Below the pieces are notes generated by a model that did no database searches, had not been told where the DNA came from, and saw nothing but the letters and a program-made list of their open reading frames with translations. The translations under genes and the position numbers were made by a program. A stretch of DNA of 12,582 nt from an uncultured Acetatifactor sp. (GTDB lineage Bacteria > Bacillota > Clostridia > Lachnospirales > Lachnospiraceae): positions 26,147-38,728 of the forward strand of contig CAJUFI010000041.1 in NCBI GenBank assembly GCA_910585665.1, written 5' to 3'. Position 1 is the stretch's first letter. Each line of letters starts with the position of its first letter. Shown one piece after another: positions 5,077 through 12,032 of this stretch.

Positions 5077-6909
5077 CTAACTCTTCCGCCCGGTTTTACT
5101 TTCCACCGTGTATACGGTATCGGCAATCCGCATAGTGGACTGGCGGTGGGATACCAGCGCCACTGTTCTACCCTCCCCTTCCTCGCAGAGGGATTTCAGG
5201 ATGACCGCTTCGTTCAGGCTGTCCAAGTTGCTGGTGGGCTCATCCAGGAGCAGGAAAGGCGCATCGTGGAGGAAAGCCCTGGCCAGTCCCAGCCGCTGGC
5301 GCTCTCCGCCCGACAGGGTGTCGCCCAGTTCGCCTACAGGCGTGTCGTACCCATTCGGCAAGGTCATGATGAAGTCATGGACGGATGCCTTTCTACAGGC
5401 GGCTTCTATCTCTTCCTCCGTGGCATCCAGTTTTGCGATTCTCAGATTGTTCCGGATGCTGTCGTGGAACAGATGGGTCTCCTGGGTGACGAAGCTTTCG
5501 CAGTCCCTCAGGGATGCTGTGTTGATGCTGTGGAGCGAAACGCCGGATATGCGGATATCCCCGCTGTCCGTCTTCCAGAAGCGCATGAGCAGTTTCAGCA
5601 GCGTGGATTTCCCGGAGCCGCTTTTGCCGGTGATGCCCGTGATCCGGCCCGGCTCGCACACAAGGCTCAGATCCTCCAGAATCCTTTCGTTCCCGTAGGA
5701 GAAGCTGACTTTCTCTGCCTTCGCGCCGCCGAAGGCCATTCTGTCGAGAGCAGCGCCACCGGTGATTTCCTCCGCCACAGGCTCCTCGTCCAGGATGTCC
5801 AGCACTCTGTTCCCGGCGGCGAAGGTGCTCTGGAGGGTGCTTCCCAGATTGGCCAGGGCGATGGCCGGGCCGAAGGAAGCGAACAGGGCCGCCGTGGGAA
5901 TCAGCACGCCGGAGAAATCCACTTTTCCGGCCTGACAGAGCATGGCACTGGCGAACAGCATGCACAGGTCAAAGAGCAGAATCACCGTGTTCGCGGCGGC
6001 CATGTTCCTTCCGGAGATGCGCTTCATGCGTCTCTCGTCGCCGGAGAGCCCGTCTGTCCTGGCGTTCATTTCCGCCAGGCGCGCTTCCCCCTGTCCGTAC
6101 TGAAGCGTCTCGGGAAGCCCACGTAGGCTGTCGAGGACGAAGCTGCTCAGTTCCCCGGATTTGGAGCGGAATTCCATGGCGGCGTTTCTCCTGGGTGATT
6201 TTCCTCCGGGGATTCCGGCATTGTTAAGTCCTGTTCTGGCCGGGTCTGTCCCAGCCAGGCCTGTGGATTCAGAACATTCTCTGTCCGCAACAACTTTTAC
6301 TATGCTTTCTCTACCAAAGCCACTTCGCCTTGTCCGCGCTCCACTGTTGCTTAACCTTGATGTCACCAACGGAATTACAACTCCGACCACAAGGTACGCC
6401 ACAAGCGCCAAAAGTCCCAGCGCCGGGTGGAAGGCACCGATGAAAAGGCTCATGACCACGGTGAAAAGAAACGCTATCGCCACCGGAGAGATGGTGTGGG
6501 CATAGAAGACTTCCAGCAGCTCGATGTCCGAAGTAATCACCGAAATCAAATCCCCTTTGTCCCGGCCCTCCAGTTTGGCCGGACAGAGCTTCCGCAACGC
6601 CTGGAACACCTTATCCCGAATCAGCGCCAGCAGCTTGAAAGCGATATAGTGGTTGCATCCCTGTTCCGCATAGCGCAGCACCGCCCGCAGCAGGGCAAAC
6701 AGCAGAACGCAGATGAACACTGTCTTCGCGCCTATTGCCGTTTCATACCCCAGCACGTCAAGCACCGCAAAGCCGCCCAGGATGGTGATAAAGGCGGCGC
6801 AGAGGTGTCCGATGAATCCCATGAGCACCGCCAGAATCATATAGCCTGTCAGCGGCTTCACAAGGCCGATCAGCCTTGCCATCACCGCGAATCCGCTTCG
6901 TCTCTTCAT
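5077..6909 (-). CDS. ABC half-exporter, second subunit (membrane plus ATPase domains)
   Basis: A 610-residue fused permease/ATPase of the exporter class. The membrane domain covers about residues 20-360 and the nucleotide-binding domain about 395-600. Visible motifs are Walker A GKSGSGKST (428-436), Q-loop Q476, signature LSGGERQR (532-539), Walker B LLLDEPTSNLD (553-563) and switch H588. The start overlaps the stop of the upstream half-exporter as ATGA, so the two subunits are co-translated and most likely form a heterodimer. Layout and length recall CydDC-type pairs, but no cytochrome bd genes are present and the cargo is unknown. Odd point: between SRLSNSGART (about residue 193) and EFRSKSGELSSF (about 246) lies an extra, hydrophilic, Gly/Arg/Ser-rich stretch of about 53 residues where relatives run straight through. 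It sits in a cytoplasmic loop and keeps the frame. Confidence 0.9.
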   Translation of the reverse strand: MKRRSGFAVMARLIGLVKPLTGYMILAVLMGFIGHLCAAFITILGGFAVLDVLGYETAIGAKTVFICVLLFALLRAVLRYAEQGCNHYIAFKLLALIRDKVFQALRKLCPAKLEGRDKGDLISVITSDIELLEVFYAHTISPVAIAFLFTVVMSLFIGAFHPALGLLALVAYLVVGVVIPLVTSRLSNSGARTRRSGFGRESIVKVVADRECSESTGLAGTDPARTGLNNAGIPGGKSPRRNAAMEFRSKSGELSSFVLDSLRGLPETLQYGQGEARLAEMNARTDGLSGDERRMKRISGRNMAAANTVILLFDLCMLFASAMLCQAGKVDFSGVLIPTAALFASFGPAIALANLGSTLQSTFAAGNRVLDILDEEPVAEEITGGAALDRMAFGGAKAEKVSFSYGNERILEDLSLVCEPGRITGITGKSGSGKSTLLKLLMRFWKTDSGDIRISGVSLHSINTASLRDCESFVTQETHLFHDSIRNNLRIAKLDATEEEIEAACRKASVHDFIMTLPNGYDTPVGELGDTLSGGERQRLGLARAFLHDAPFLLLDEPTSNLDSLNEAVILKSLCEEGEGRTVALVSHRQSTMRIADTVYTVESKTGRKS

Positions 6910-8690
6910 CTCTCCGCCGTCTCCTTTCTGTTTTCATCGCTTTTTGAATCCGCCGCCTCCTGCCGGGTATGCCCGAAATTCTCCAGGCTCTGCTGGGCGT
7001 TCCACAGCTTGGCGTACACGTTTCCCTTTGCCAACAGCGTCTCATGGCTGCCGCTTTCCGCCACGTTTCCATGCTCCATCACGTAGATACGGTCGGAAAC
7101 CGTCACATTGGCCAGGCGGTGGGAAATCAGGATGACGGTCTTCTTCCCCGCCAGCCGATGAATCTCCCCCATGATGTCGTTCTCACTCTCCACATCGATA
7201 TTGGAGGTGGCTTCATCGAAAATATAGACCGGGCTGTCGTGGAGCAGGGCCCTGGCCAGCGCCAGTCTCTGGCATTGGCCGCCGGAAAGGTTGGAGGCCT
7301 TCTCCGCCAGGGCCGTGTCCAGTCCGTTCTCGCCTTTCAGGAAGTCCGCCAGCTTTACCCGCTCCAGCACGGCCCACAGCTCGCTGTCGGAAGCGCCGGG
7401 CCTGGCCGCGGTCAGGTTTTCCCGCACGGAGCCTTTGAACAGGTAGCTCTGGTGGCTGATGTAGGTCAGGTTCTTCATCAGGCTTTCCTCGGAAAGCTCC
7501 GACAGCTCCTGGCCGCCGATTTTCACCCAGCCGCTATAGCCCCGGTTCCGTCCCATGAGGATTGCGGCCACTGTGGATTTCCCGCAGCCGCTCTCGCCCA
7601 CGATGGAGGTAAAGCTGCCTTTGGGGAATTCCATTTGGATGCCTTGGAGGATTTCCCTGCCCTCTTCATAAGAAAAACGCAGCCCCTGGCACACAATGGA
7701 GCAGTCCTCCGGAACCGGGACCGTCTTCGCCGCCGGCTCCGGCAGATCCAGCAGCCGGAAAATTTTGTCGCTGGCGGCCATGCCGTTCATGGCGATGTGG
7801 AAAAAGCTTCCCAGCTGCCGCATGGGGATGAAGAAGTCCGCCGCCAGCCAAATGATCAGAAGGCATCCCGCCAGGGACACTTTCCCAGCCCCAAACTGGG
7901 TCACCGCCATGATGATTCCCAGCGCCGCGCCGCCGTAGGCAATCAGGTCCATGACGGTGATGGAGTTCAGCTGCATGGTCAGCACTTTCATGGTGATTTT
8001 GCGGAATTTCTCCGATTCCTCGTTCATTTCCTGATTCTTGAAGCCGTCCGCCTGGTAGATTTTCAGGGTGGTCAGGCCCTGGAGGTTCTCCAGAAAGGTA
8101 TCCCCCAGCGCCGTGTACTGGCCCCAGTATCTGGACAGCAGTTTCTTCGCCCAGGTCTGGACTGCCGCTATGGCCACGGGAATCAGCGGGACGCAGATCA
8201 GCAGCACCACGGCGGAGGGGACGTTCACAAAGCAGAGGTACCCGAACAGGGTCAGGGGCGCCAGCATGGCATAAAAGAACTGGGGCAGATACGCGCCGAA
8301 GTAGGTCTCCAGCTGATCCACGCCCTCCACCGCCACCTGGACGATCTCCGAGGTCTTCACCTGTTCCCGGTAGGAAGTCCCCAGCTTCAGCAGCTTCCTG
8401 TAGATTTTCTCCCGGAGGGTCTTCTTCACCGCCTTGGAGGACAGATAGCTCATGGCGCTGGAGCCTGTGGTGCAGACGTAGCGGACAATGACGGCAAGGG
8501 CCGCCAGGATGGCCGTCGCCAGGATATCGCTGCTGCCCGCCGTGCCCCGGAACAGTCCGGCCAGCAGCCTGGTGATGGCTGTCATCATGACGATATTGGC
8601 GGCAAGGGAACACCACTGCAGCGCCACGTTCCCGGCTATGTATTTCTTGCTTTCGCTGACTGTGCCTATCAGCCTTTTATTGATCATCAT
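6906..8690 (-). CDS. ABC half-exporter, first subunit (membrane plus ATPase domains)
   Basis: A 594-residue fused permease/ATPase. The membrane domain covers about residues 15-310. The ATPase domain shows Walker A GESGCGKST (about 365-373), signature LSGGQCQR (468-475), Walker B YIFDEATSN (489-497) and switch H524. The start is ATG 8690-8688, seven bases after AGGAGG. A frame reaching up to 8726 exists, but its ATG has no such site and would lie in the operator region. It is the first gene of a two-gene operon with its own strong promoter and two TTAG-N6-CTAA dyads in the leader. The pair probably exports a drug, peptide or small metabolite; the substrate cannot be told. The AraC/GyrI-like regulator just upstream is a possible controller, but a terminator separates the two units. 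Confidence 0.92.
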   Translation of the reverse strand: MMINKRLIGTVSESKKYIAGNVALQWCSLAANIVMMTAITRLLAGLFRGTAGSSDILATAILAALAVIVRYVCTTGSSAMSYLSSKAVKKTLREKIYRKLLKLGTSYREQVKTSEIVQVAVEGVDQLETYFGAYLPQFFYAMLAPLTLFGYLCFVNVPSAVVLLICVPLIPVAIAAVQTWAKKLLSRYWGQYTALGDTFLENLQGLTTLKIYQADGFKNQEMNEESEKFRKITMKVLTMQLNSITVMDLIAYGGAALGIIMAVTQFGAGKVSLAGCLLIIWLAADFFIPMRQLGSFFHIAMNGMAASDKIFRLLDLPEPAAKTVPVPEDCSIVCQGLRFSYEEGREILQGIQMEFPKGSFTSIVGESGCGKSTVAAILMGRNRGYSGWVKIGGQELSELSEESLMKNLTYISHQSYLFKGSVRENLTAARPGASDSELWAVLERVKLADFLKGENGLDTALAEKASNLSGGQCQRLALARALLHDSPVYIFDEATSNIDVESENDIMGEIHRLAGKKTVILISHRLANVTVSDRIYVMEHGNVAESGSHETLLAKGNVYAKLWNAQQSLENFGHTRQEAADSKSDENRKETAER

Positions 8691-8716
8691 GGCACATCCT
8701 CCTAGGCTAATATTAA

Positions 8717-8730
8717 TTAGATTCATCTAA
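8717..8730. promoter_or_regulatory. Candidate operator 1 of the ABC exporter operon (TTAG-N6-CTAA)
   Basis: TTAGATTCATCTAA pairs in both outer arms (TTAGAT/ATCTAA) and lies in the leader, about +47 to +60 from the predicted transcription start. It has the same half-sites and spacing as the site at 8762-8775. Confidence 0.45.
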
Positions 8731-8761
8731 CTTTGATTCAAATAAAGGCGACTACCCATTG

Positions 8762-8775
8762 TTAGTAGTCGCTAA
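8762..8775. promoter_or_regulatory. Candidate operator 2 of the ABC exporter operon (TTAG-N6-CTAA)
   Basis: GTTAG-N6-CTAAC (8761-8776 with the outer bases) lies at the predicted transcription start of the exporter promoter, where a bound repressor would block RNA polymerase. An overlapping hairpin, GCGACTAC/GTAGTCGC on the minus strand, is also possible in the leader RNA. The half-sites recall those of MarR-type (SlyA TTAG…CTAA) boxes, but with a longer spacer. Confidence 0.5.
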
Positions 8776-8783
8776 CTATATAT

Positions 8784-8813
8784 AGTATACTCCCTATGGT
8801 ACAATTTTGTCAA
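8784..8813 (-). promoter_or_regulatory. Sigma-A-type promoter of the ABC exporter operon
   Basis: On the minus strand a perfect TTGACA (8813-8808), an 18-bp spacer and TATACT (8789-8784) give a start near 8777, about 87 nt before the first start codon. Confidence 0.82.
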
Positions 8814-8896
8814 CGATATTTTGGTTCTTTCTGATCTTGGTTGAAATGATAATCCATTTCCCATATTTTGTGTCTTTGCCGGAAACACCCGGGCGG

Positions 8897-8936
8897 AAAA
8901 CAAAAATAAAGGGCTGACAAAAATCCTGTCAGCCCT
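8897..8936 (-). terminator. Intrinsic terminator of the AraC-family gene
   Basis: A perfect 10-bp stem (AGGGCTGACA at 8910-8919 with TGTCAGCCCT at 8927-8936) with a 7-nt loop is followed on the minus strand by TTTATTTTTGTTTT. It lies about 100 bp after the stop of the AraC gene and before the exporter promoter, so the two transcription units are separate. Confidence 0.85.
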
Positions 8937-9034
8937 CATCTGTTGCCATGGATCGCTGCCGTGGCGGTCACGGCTTTCTCCGGACGCTTCCCTCCGCCGC
9001 GGCAATCCAATATGGCCTTCCCGCGGATACGAGT

Positions 9035-9925
9035 TTACTTCCTCTTGACCGGAATCCATATCTCGCTCTCGTAATCCGCCGCCTGGGTATTCCCGCTTCC
9101 GCTGTACCATTCCACATTGCCCGGAAAAGCGATTTCATACTCCGGGTTGCCCGGCAGCCACTGGCTGAAGATCTTCGTGTTCACCGCCTGTATGGCCTCC
9201 GGCATGGGGCCTGTGCAGCGGAACTTGGCCCAGGTCAGCTCCGGGAACCGAAACACCGTCATCCCCTGGGGCACCTTTCCTCCATGGTAATCGCCCGCTA
9301 TCATATAGCGGAATTTCCCACTCCCCACGTCTTCGATGCAGACGCCGTACATCCCGATGCCGCAGCTGCGAATCACTTCTTCCTCCTCATTCCGGGGCTC
9401 TTTCCCGGCGCACAGGCCAGCCATCTTCCCGGCGCGCACCTCATTCCAGAAGCTGGGAATCTCCCGGTGCGCATCCTCAAAGCCGAACTGCCTCTCATAA
9501 CCGATTACCTGGAACGCAATCTTCTCCTCCACACGATAGTCCATCTCATTTCCTCCTTTGATGTCCACTTGTATTTTCAGAGGCAGGAATACCCTGATGC
9601 CGGCCGGATTCGCCCTCACCTGCACGGGCGTGGCCCCATGGAACCTGGAAAACGCCCTGGAGAAGCTCTCCGGCGTCTCATAGCCATACTTGAACGCCAG
9701 GTCGATCAGTCTCTCCTTGTCGGCGATGATGTCCAGCGCTGCCAGATAAAGCCTTCTGTTCCGGATATACTCTGCGCAGGAATACCCGGTCATGACCTTG
9801 AAGCCCTTCTGCAGATAGAACTGCGAGAGGTACACCGCCCCGGCCACCTCTTCCGCCCCCTGCAAAGTCAGCAGATTCGTCTCCATGTAGTCTATGGATT
9901 TCCGTATGCTCTCCAACCAGTCCAT
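9035..9925 (-). CDS. AraC-family regulator with C-terminal GyrI-like (Rob-type) effector domain
   Basis: A 296-residue regulator. Residues 1-105 hold the two AraC helix-turn-helix units: one near 23-47 (EEVAGAVYLSQFYLQKGFK) and one near 73-100 (LIDLAFKYGYETPESFSRAF, then FHGATP). Residues about 126-296 form a GyrI-like/Rob-type small-molecule-binding domain (YRVEEKIAFQVIGYERQF … GKFRYMIAGDYHG … WIPVKRK). Such proteins often sense amphipathic compounds and activate drug efflux genes, so control of the neighbouring ABC exporter is plausible but not proven. The start ATG 9925 has GGAGGAA 5 nt upstream. A dyad, GGGAAC-N7-GTTCCC, directly in front of the ribosome binding site may be its own operator. 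It ends with a clear terminator. Confidence 0.92.
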   Translation of the reverse strand: MDWLESIRKSIDYMETNLLTLQGAEEVAGAVYLSQFYLQKGFKVMTGYSCAEYIRNRRLYLAALDIIADKERLIDLAFKYGYETPESFSRAFSRFHGATPVQVRANPAGIRVFLPLKIQVDIKGGNEMDYRVEEKIAFQVIGYERQFGFEDAHREIPSFWNEVRAGKMAGLCAGKEPRNEEEEVIRSCGIGMYGVCIEDVGSGKFRYMIAGDYHGGKVPQGMTVFRFPELTWAKFRCTGPMPEAIQAVNTKIFSQWLPGNPEYEIAFPGNVEWYSGSGNTQAADYESEIWIPVKRK

Positions 9926-9938
9926 CTTAGTTCCTCCC

Positions 9939-9957
9939 GGGAACTGTCACTGTTCCC
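9939..9957. promoter_or_regulatory. Inverted repeat GGGAAC-N7-GTTCCC upstream of the AraC gene
   Basis: A perfect 6-bp inverted repeat whose left arm touches the ribosome binding site of the AraC-family gene. It could be an autoregulatory operator or an RNA hairpin limiting translation. No other copy was noticed in the window. Confidence 0.4.
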
Positions 9958-10009
9958 TGTCCTCTGATGGGATTATGATAACATCTGTCGGCCGCTTTCG
10001 TCCTGACTT

Positions 10010-10066
10010 TTCCGGCACGAATCTGTCCGCGTGGACAGAGACCGCCGGAATCGTCTTTCCGGAAAG
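10010..10066. other. Nested inverted repeats between the Gfo/Idh and AraC genes
   Basis: An outer stem TTCCGGC/GCCGGAA (10010-10016, 10044-10050) encloses an inner stem CTGTCC/GGACAG (10023-10028, 10033-10038). It is followed by the 12-bp palindrome CTTTCCGGAAAG (10055-10066). There is no T tract on the minus side beyond a short one, so a weak terminator or a regulatory site are both possible. Confidence 0.35.
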
Positions 10067-10099
10067 CGGATAGCTGCAAAATGACGAAACCCCCCGGTC

Positions 10100-11383
10100 T
10101 CAGACCGAAACCGCCGCCCCGTTCCTCTTCCGGGACTCCTCCGCCAGGAACACCAGCCTGTGGCCGGTCATGGAATCGTCCAGAGTGGTACAGCAGGGCG
10201 AGGGCTCCCCGCCCCGGAGCAATGTGACGAAATCGTGGATGATGGCCTGATCCCCGCCGCCGTGGGCATTCCCGTGCTGATCCCGGGAGACGTCCACCAC
10301 CTCGGTGATCCTTCCCCCGGGCGCGTCCGGGGCGATACGGTGCACGGTGAACCGCTCTTCCTCGAAGAGCCCCAGGATTTCCCCCTTGGTGCCCGTGATG
10401 TGGATGTGCCGTCCCGAGGCGGAAGCGCCGCCGTTCATGGAAAATGTCCCCGTAGCGCCGTCCGCGAAGCTTACCAGCATGGACTGGTGGTCCACAATCT
10501 GGAGATTGCAGCGGTATACGCAGCGGCTGAAGGGATTCTCCGGGTCGCTGAGCACAGCCGTCTTCTCCTCCTCGGATATCTTCTCGTAGCCGATGTCATG
10601 CCAGATATTGCCTGTCCAGCGCTGGGGATGCTCTATATAGAGTCCTCTGGCCGAATAGGGGCATGTCCCCTCTATGGGGCAGTCGATCAGGCAATGGTTC
10701 CCCGCGCCCTCGGGCGCCATCTCTGGCTTGAACTGGAATATGTTCCCCACGCTGGACACGCTCACGGGGTCGTTCCCACGCATGAGCCAGGTCATGATAT
10801 CGATGTCATGGCAGGATTTGGACAGCAGCATGCCGGAGCCGCATATCTCCGGGGAGGCGTACTTTCCCCTCACGTAGGACACGGATTCATGGAAGTAACT
10901 CACCTGCTCCGCCATCCGGATGTCCACCACTTTGCCGATTCCTCCCGCCGTGAGGATTTCTTTGATTTTCCGATAAAAGGGGGCGTAGCGCAGCACATGG
11001 CAGACCATGATATGCCGGTCCGTCACATGCTCGCAGGTGAGCAGCCGCTCCGCTTCATGCATGTTCACCGCAAAGGGCTTTTCCAGCAGGATGTCATAGC
11101 CGTGCCGCAGCAGCGGCAGGGACGTGGGCACATGCTGCTGGTCCATGGTGCCGTTGATGACGCCGTCCGCGAACTTCGGCACTGCCACCAGCTCCTCCAC
11201 GGAGGAGAAGCAGTGCTCCTCCGGGATTCCGAAGGTCTCACGGGCCGTCCGTATCCGCTCGGGATTGATATCCACCACGCCCACGATCTGGAACAGATCC
11301 GGATGCTCCAATGCCTCACGGGCATAAACCATGGACCTGACGCCCATGCCTACGATGATAATGCGAATTGGTCTTGATGTCAT
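10100..11383 (-). CDS. Gfo/Idh/MocA-family NAD(P)-dependent oxidoreductase
   Basis: A 427-residue sugar- or inositol-type dehydrogenase. The N-terminal Rossmann fold starts as IRIIIVGMGVRS (residues 6-17), with VVDINPERI (36-44) as the second strand that reads the cofactor ribose. The family EKP motif is at 101-103 and the catalytic-type K…HDIDIMTWL lies at 189-200. A cysteine group (C231, C235, C241, C288, C292) lies in the C-terminal domain and may hold a structural metal; this is inference. The start is ATG 11383-11381. The frame stays open up to 11530, but that part is translated from element copy C and the palindrome, so it is not real. The ribosome binding site (AAGAAGAAA) is weak. No sugar transporter or kinase lies beside it, so the substrate is unknown. 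Confidence 0.9.
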   Translation of the reverse strand: MTSRPIRIIIVGMGVRSMVYAREALEHPDLFQIVGVVDINPERIRTARETFGIPEEHCFSSVEELVAVPKFADGVINGTMDQQHVPTSLPLLRHGYDILLEKPFAVNMHEAERLLTCEHVTDRHIMVCHVLRYAPFYRKIKEILTAGGIGKVVDIRMAEQVSYFHESVSYVRGKYASPEICGSGMLLSKSCHDIDIMTWLMRGNDPVSVSSVGNIFQFKPEMAPEGAGNHCLIDCPIEGTCPYSARGLYIEHPQRWTGNIWHDIGYEKISEEEKTAVLSDPENPFSRCVYRCNLQIVDHQSMLVSFADGATGTFSMNGGASASGRHIHITGTKGEILGLFEEERFTVHRIAPDAPGGRITEVVDVSRDQHGNAHGGGDQAIIHDFVTLLRGGEPSPCCTTLDDSMTGHRLVFLAEESRKRNGAAVSV

Positions 11384-11420
11384 TTTCTTCTTGCCATTCC
11401 TTCCCGATAAAGTCTGCCGT

Positions 11421-11438
11421 TTCCTCCGCGCGGAGGAA
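11421..11438. promoter_or_regulatory. Perfect 18-bp palindrome in the leader of the Gfo/Idh gene
   Basis: TTCCTCCGCGCGGAGGAA is a perfect palindrome 38 bp upstream of the Gfo/Idh start and 13 bp from element copy C. It could be an operator, or a hairpin in the leader RNA. Partial GCCG/CGGC matches extend it outward. Confidence 0.45.
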
Positions 11439-11451
11439 CCGGCTCCTTTTA

Positions 11452-11551
11452 GGAATTGTCGGAAAATAACTGATGCAACTTGTTTAGGAGAAAGCCCAGA
11501 AATACAACGAAAACGGCTATAAACTCGCATCAGTTATTTGTAGACAATTCC
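11452..11551 (-). mobile_element. 100-bp MITE-like element, copy C
   Basis: Exactly 100 bp from GGAATTGTC to GACAATTCC, flanked by TTA on both sides (11449-11451 and 11552-11554). It is inverted relative to copies A and B; in its own orientation the duplication reads TAA, as for copy A. The inner arms are identical to those of copy B. It sits 69 bp upstream of the Gfo/Idh start codon and so separates that gene from whatever lay upstream. No promoter was recognised inside it. Confidence 0.85.
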
Positions 11552-11591
11552 TTATTATCTTATCCATAATAAACCATTGCTCTCCATTTTT

Positions 11592-11864
11592 CTACCATAA
11601 TTTTCTTTTCCTGACGACTTTTCCGGCGGGCTTTCCCGGCTGCCCTTTCGCGGCTTGTTGGTCTGCGGCTTGCCAGTCTGCGGCTTGCCAGTCTGCGGCT
11701 TGCCGGTCTGCAGCTTGCCGGTCTGCAGCTTGCCGGTCTACAGCTTGCCGGTCTACAGCTTGCCCGTCATGGCGGCAGCGGAACCGGCGGCCCGGTACGC
11801 CAGCCATATTAGATTTTACCTTCTGGATATTAGTTTTTGCGCCCTCTATTGCGTATTTTTGCAT
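11592..11864 (-). CDS. Doubtful small ORF with QAADR pentapeptide repeats
   Basis: No family is recognised. A 90-codon minus frame runs from ATG 11864 to TAG 11594-11592. It has a basic N-terminal part (MQKYAIEGAKTNIQKVKSN), about eight pentapeptides of the type QAVDR, QAADR and QAADW, and a basic tail (GQPGKPAGKVVRKRKLW). The start has no clear ribosome binding site and no promoter was found. The plus strand of the repeat is open too, because the 15-bp unit lacks stops on both strands, so coding is not proven. The basic ends might bind nucleic acid, but nothing more can be said. Confidence 0.3.
   Translation of the reverse strand: MQKYAIEGAKTNIQKVKSNMAGVPGRRFRCRHDGQAVDRQAVDRQAADRQAADRQAADWQAADWQAADQQAAKGQPGKPAGKVVRKRKLW
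11650..11769. repeat. Minisatellite, eight units of 15 bp
   Basis: Eight units of 15 bp run head to tail, with consensus GCGGCTTGCCGGTCT. There is a gradient of single-base changes: GCGGCTTGTTGGTCT and GCGGCTTGCCAGTCT at the left, GCAGCTTGCCGGTCT in the middle, ACAGCTTGCCGGTCT at the right. Adjacent pairs are identical, which points to growth by slippage or unequal exchange. The unit length is a multiple of three. Confidence 0.9.
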
Positions 11865-12032
11865 ACGGGATAAGATATTATTACAGAAAAGTCAATCGCT
11901 AATTTAAAACAGCATCTGCTCCCCACAGCGCCCCAGAGGAATTTACGGACGTATTCCTGATGCGGCCGAAATTGCTCTGCCCAGGTCCGGGTGCCGGGGG
12001 AGGAGATGCCGAACTTACCAGGAGGCAGCAAA
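11865..12032. other. Intergenic region before the right-hand ABC ATPase gene
   Basis: No gene is seen. A weak promoter-like pair, TTGCGT-N16-TAAGAT (about 11850-11875, plus), is possible but unconvincing. GGATAAGAT (11868-11876) is the reverse complement of ATCTTATCC (11557-11565), so the minisatellite region lies between short inverted repeats. The strong AGGAGG at 12020-12025 belongs to the next gene. Confidence 0.4.

Noticed and set aside
5077..8690. Naming the exporter pair cydC and cydD
   Set aside because: The layout is similar, but no cytochrome bd genes are near and many two-gene exporters of other function look alike.
6969..8705. A 578-codon open frame on the plus strand opposite the first ABC half-exporter
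   Set aside because: It is a shadow frame of a GC-rich gene: no ribosome binding site, a His/Gln/Arg-rich composition, and the minus strand shows complete ABC motifs.
8691..8726. A 12-residue N-terminal extension of the first ABC half-exporter
   Set aside because: The AGGAGG site is placed for the ATG at 8690, and the longer form would start in the operator region without such a site.
8772..9110. A minus-strand frame across the AraC terminator and the exporter promoter
   Set aside because: It covers a clear terminator hairpin and a promoter, and has no family resemblance.
8948..9967. A long plus-strand frame opposite the AraC gene, and a similar one at 5146-6126
   Set aside because: Both lie opposite well-supported genes, lack start signals and resemble no family.
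9965..10000. A promoter for the AraC gene around TATCAT/CATAAT
   Set aside because: A -10-like sequence is present, but no acceptable -35 lies at 16-18 bp.
10160..11377. A 405-codon open frame on the plus strand opposite the Gfo/Idh gene
   Set aside because: It is a shadow; the composition is unnatural and the minus strand encodes a complete family protein.
11384..11530. A 49-residue N-terminal extension of the Gfo/Idh protein
   Set aside because: It is translated from the 100-bp element and the palindromic leader; the Rossmann fold starts only a few residues after the ATG at 11383.
11650..11769. CRISPR array
   Set aside because: The units are 15 bp and directly adjacent, with no spacers, so this is a minisatellite.
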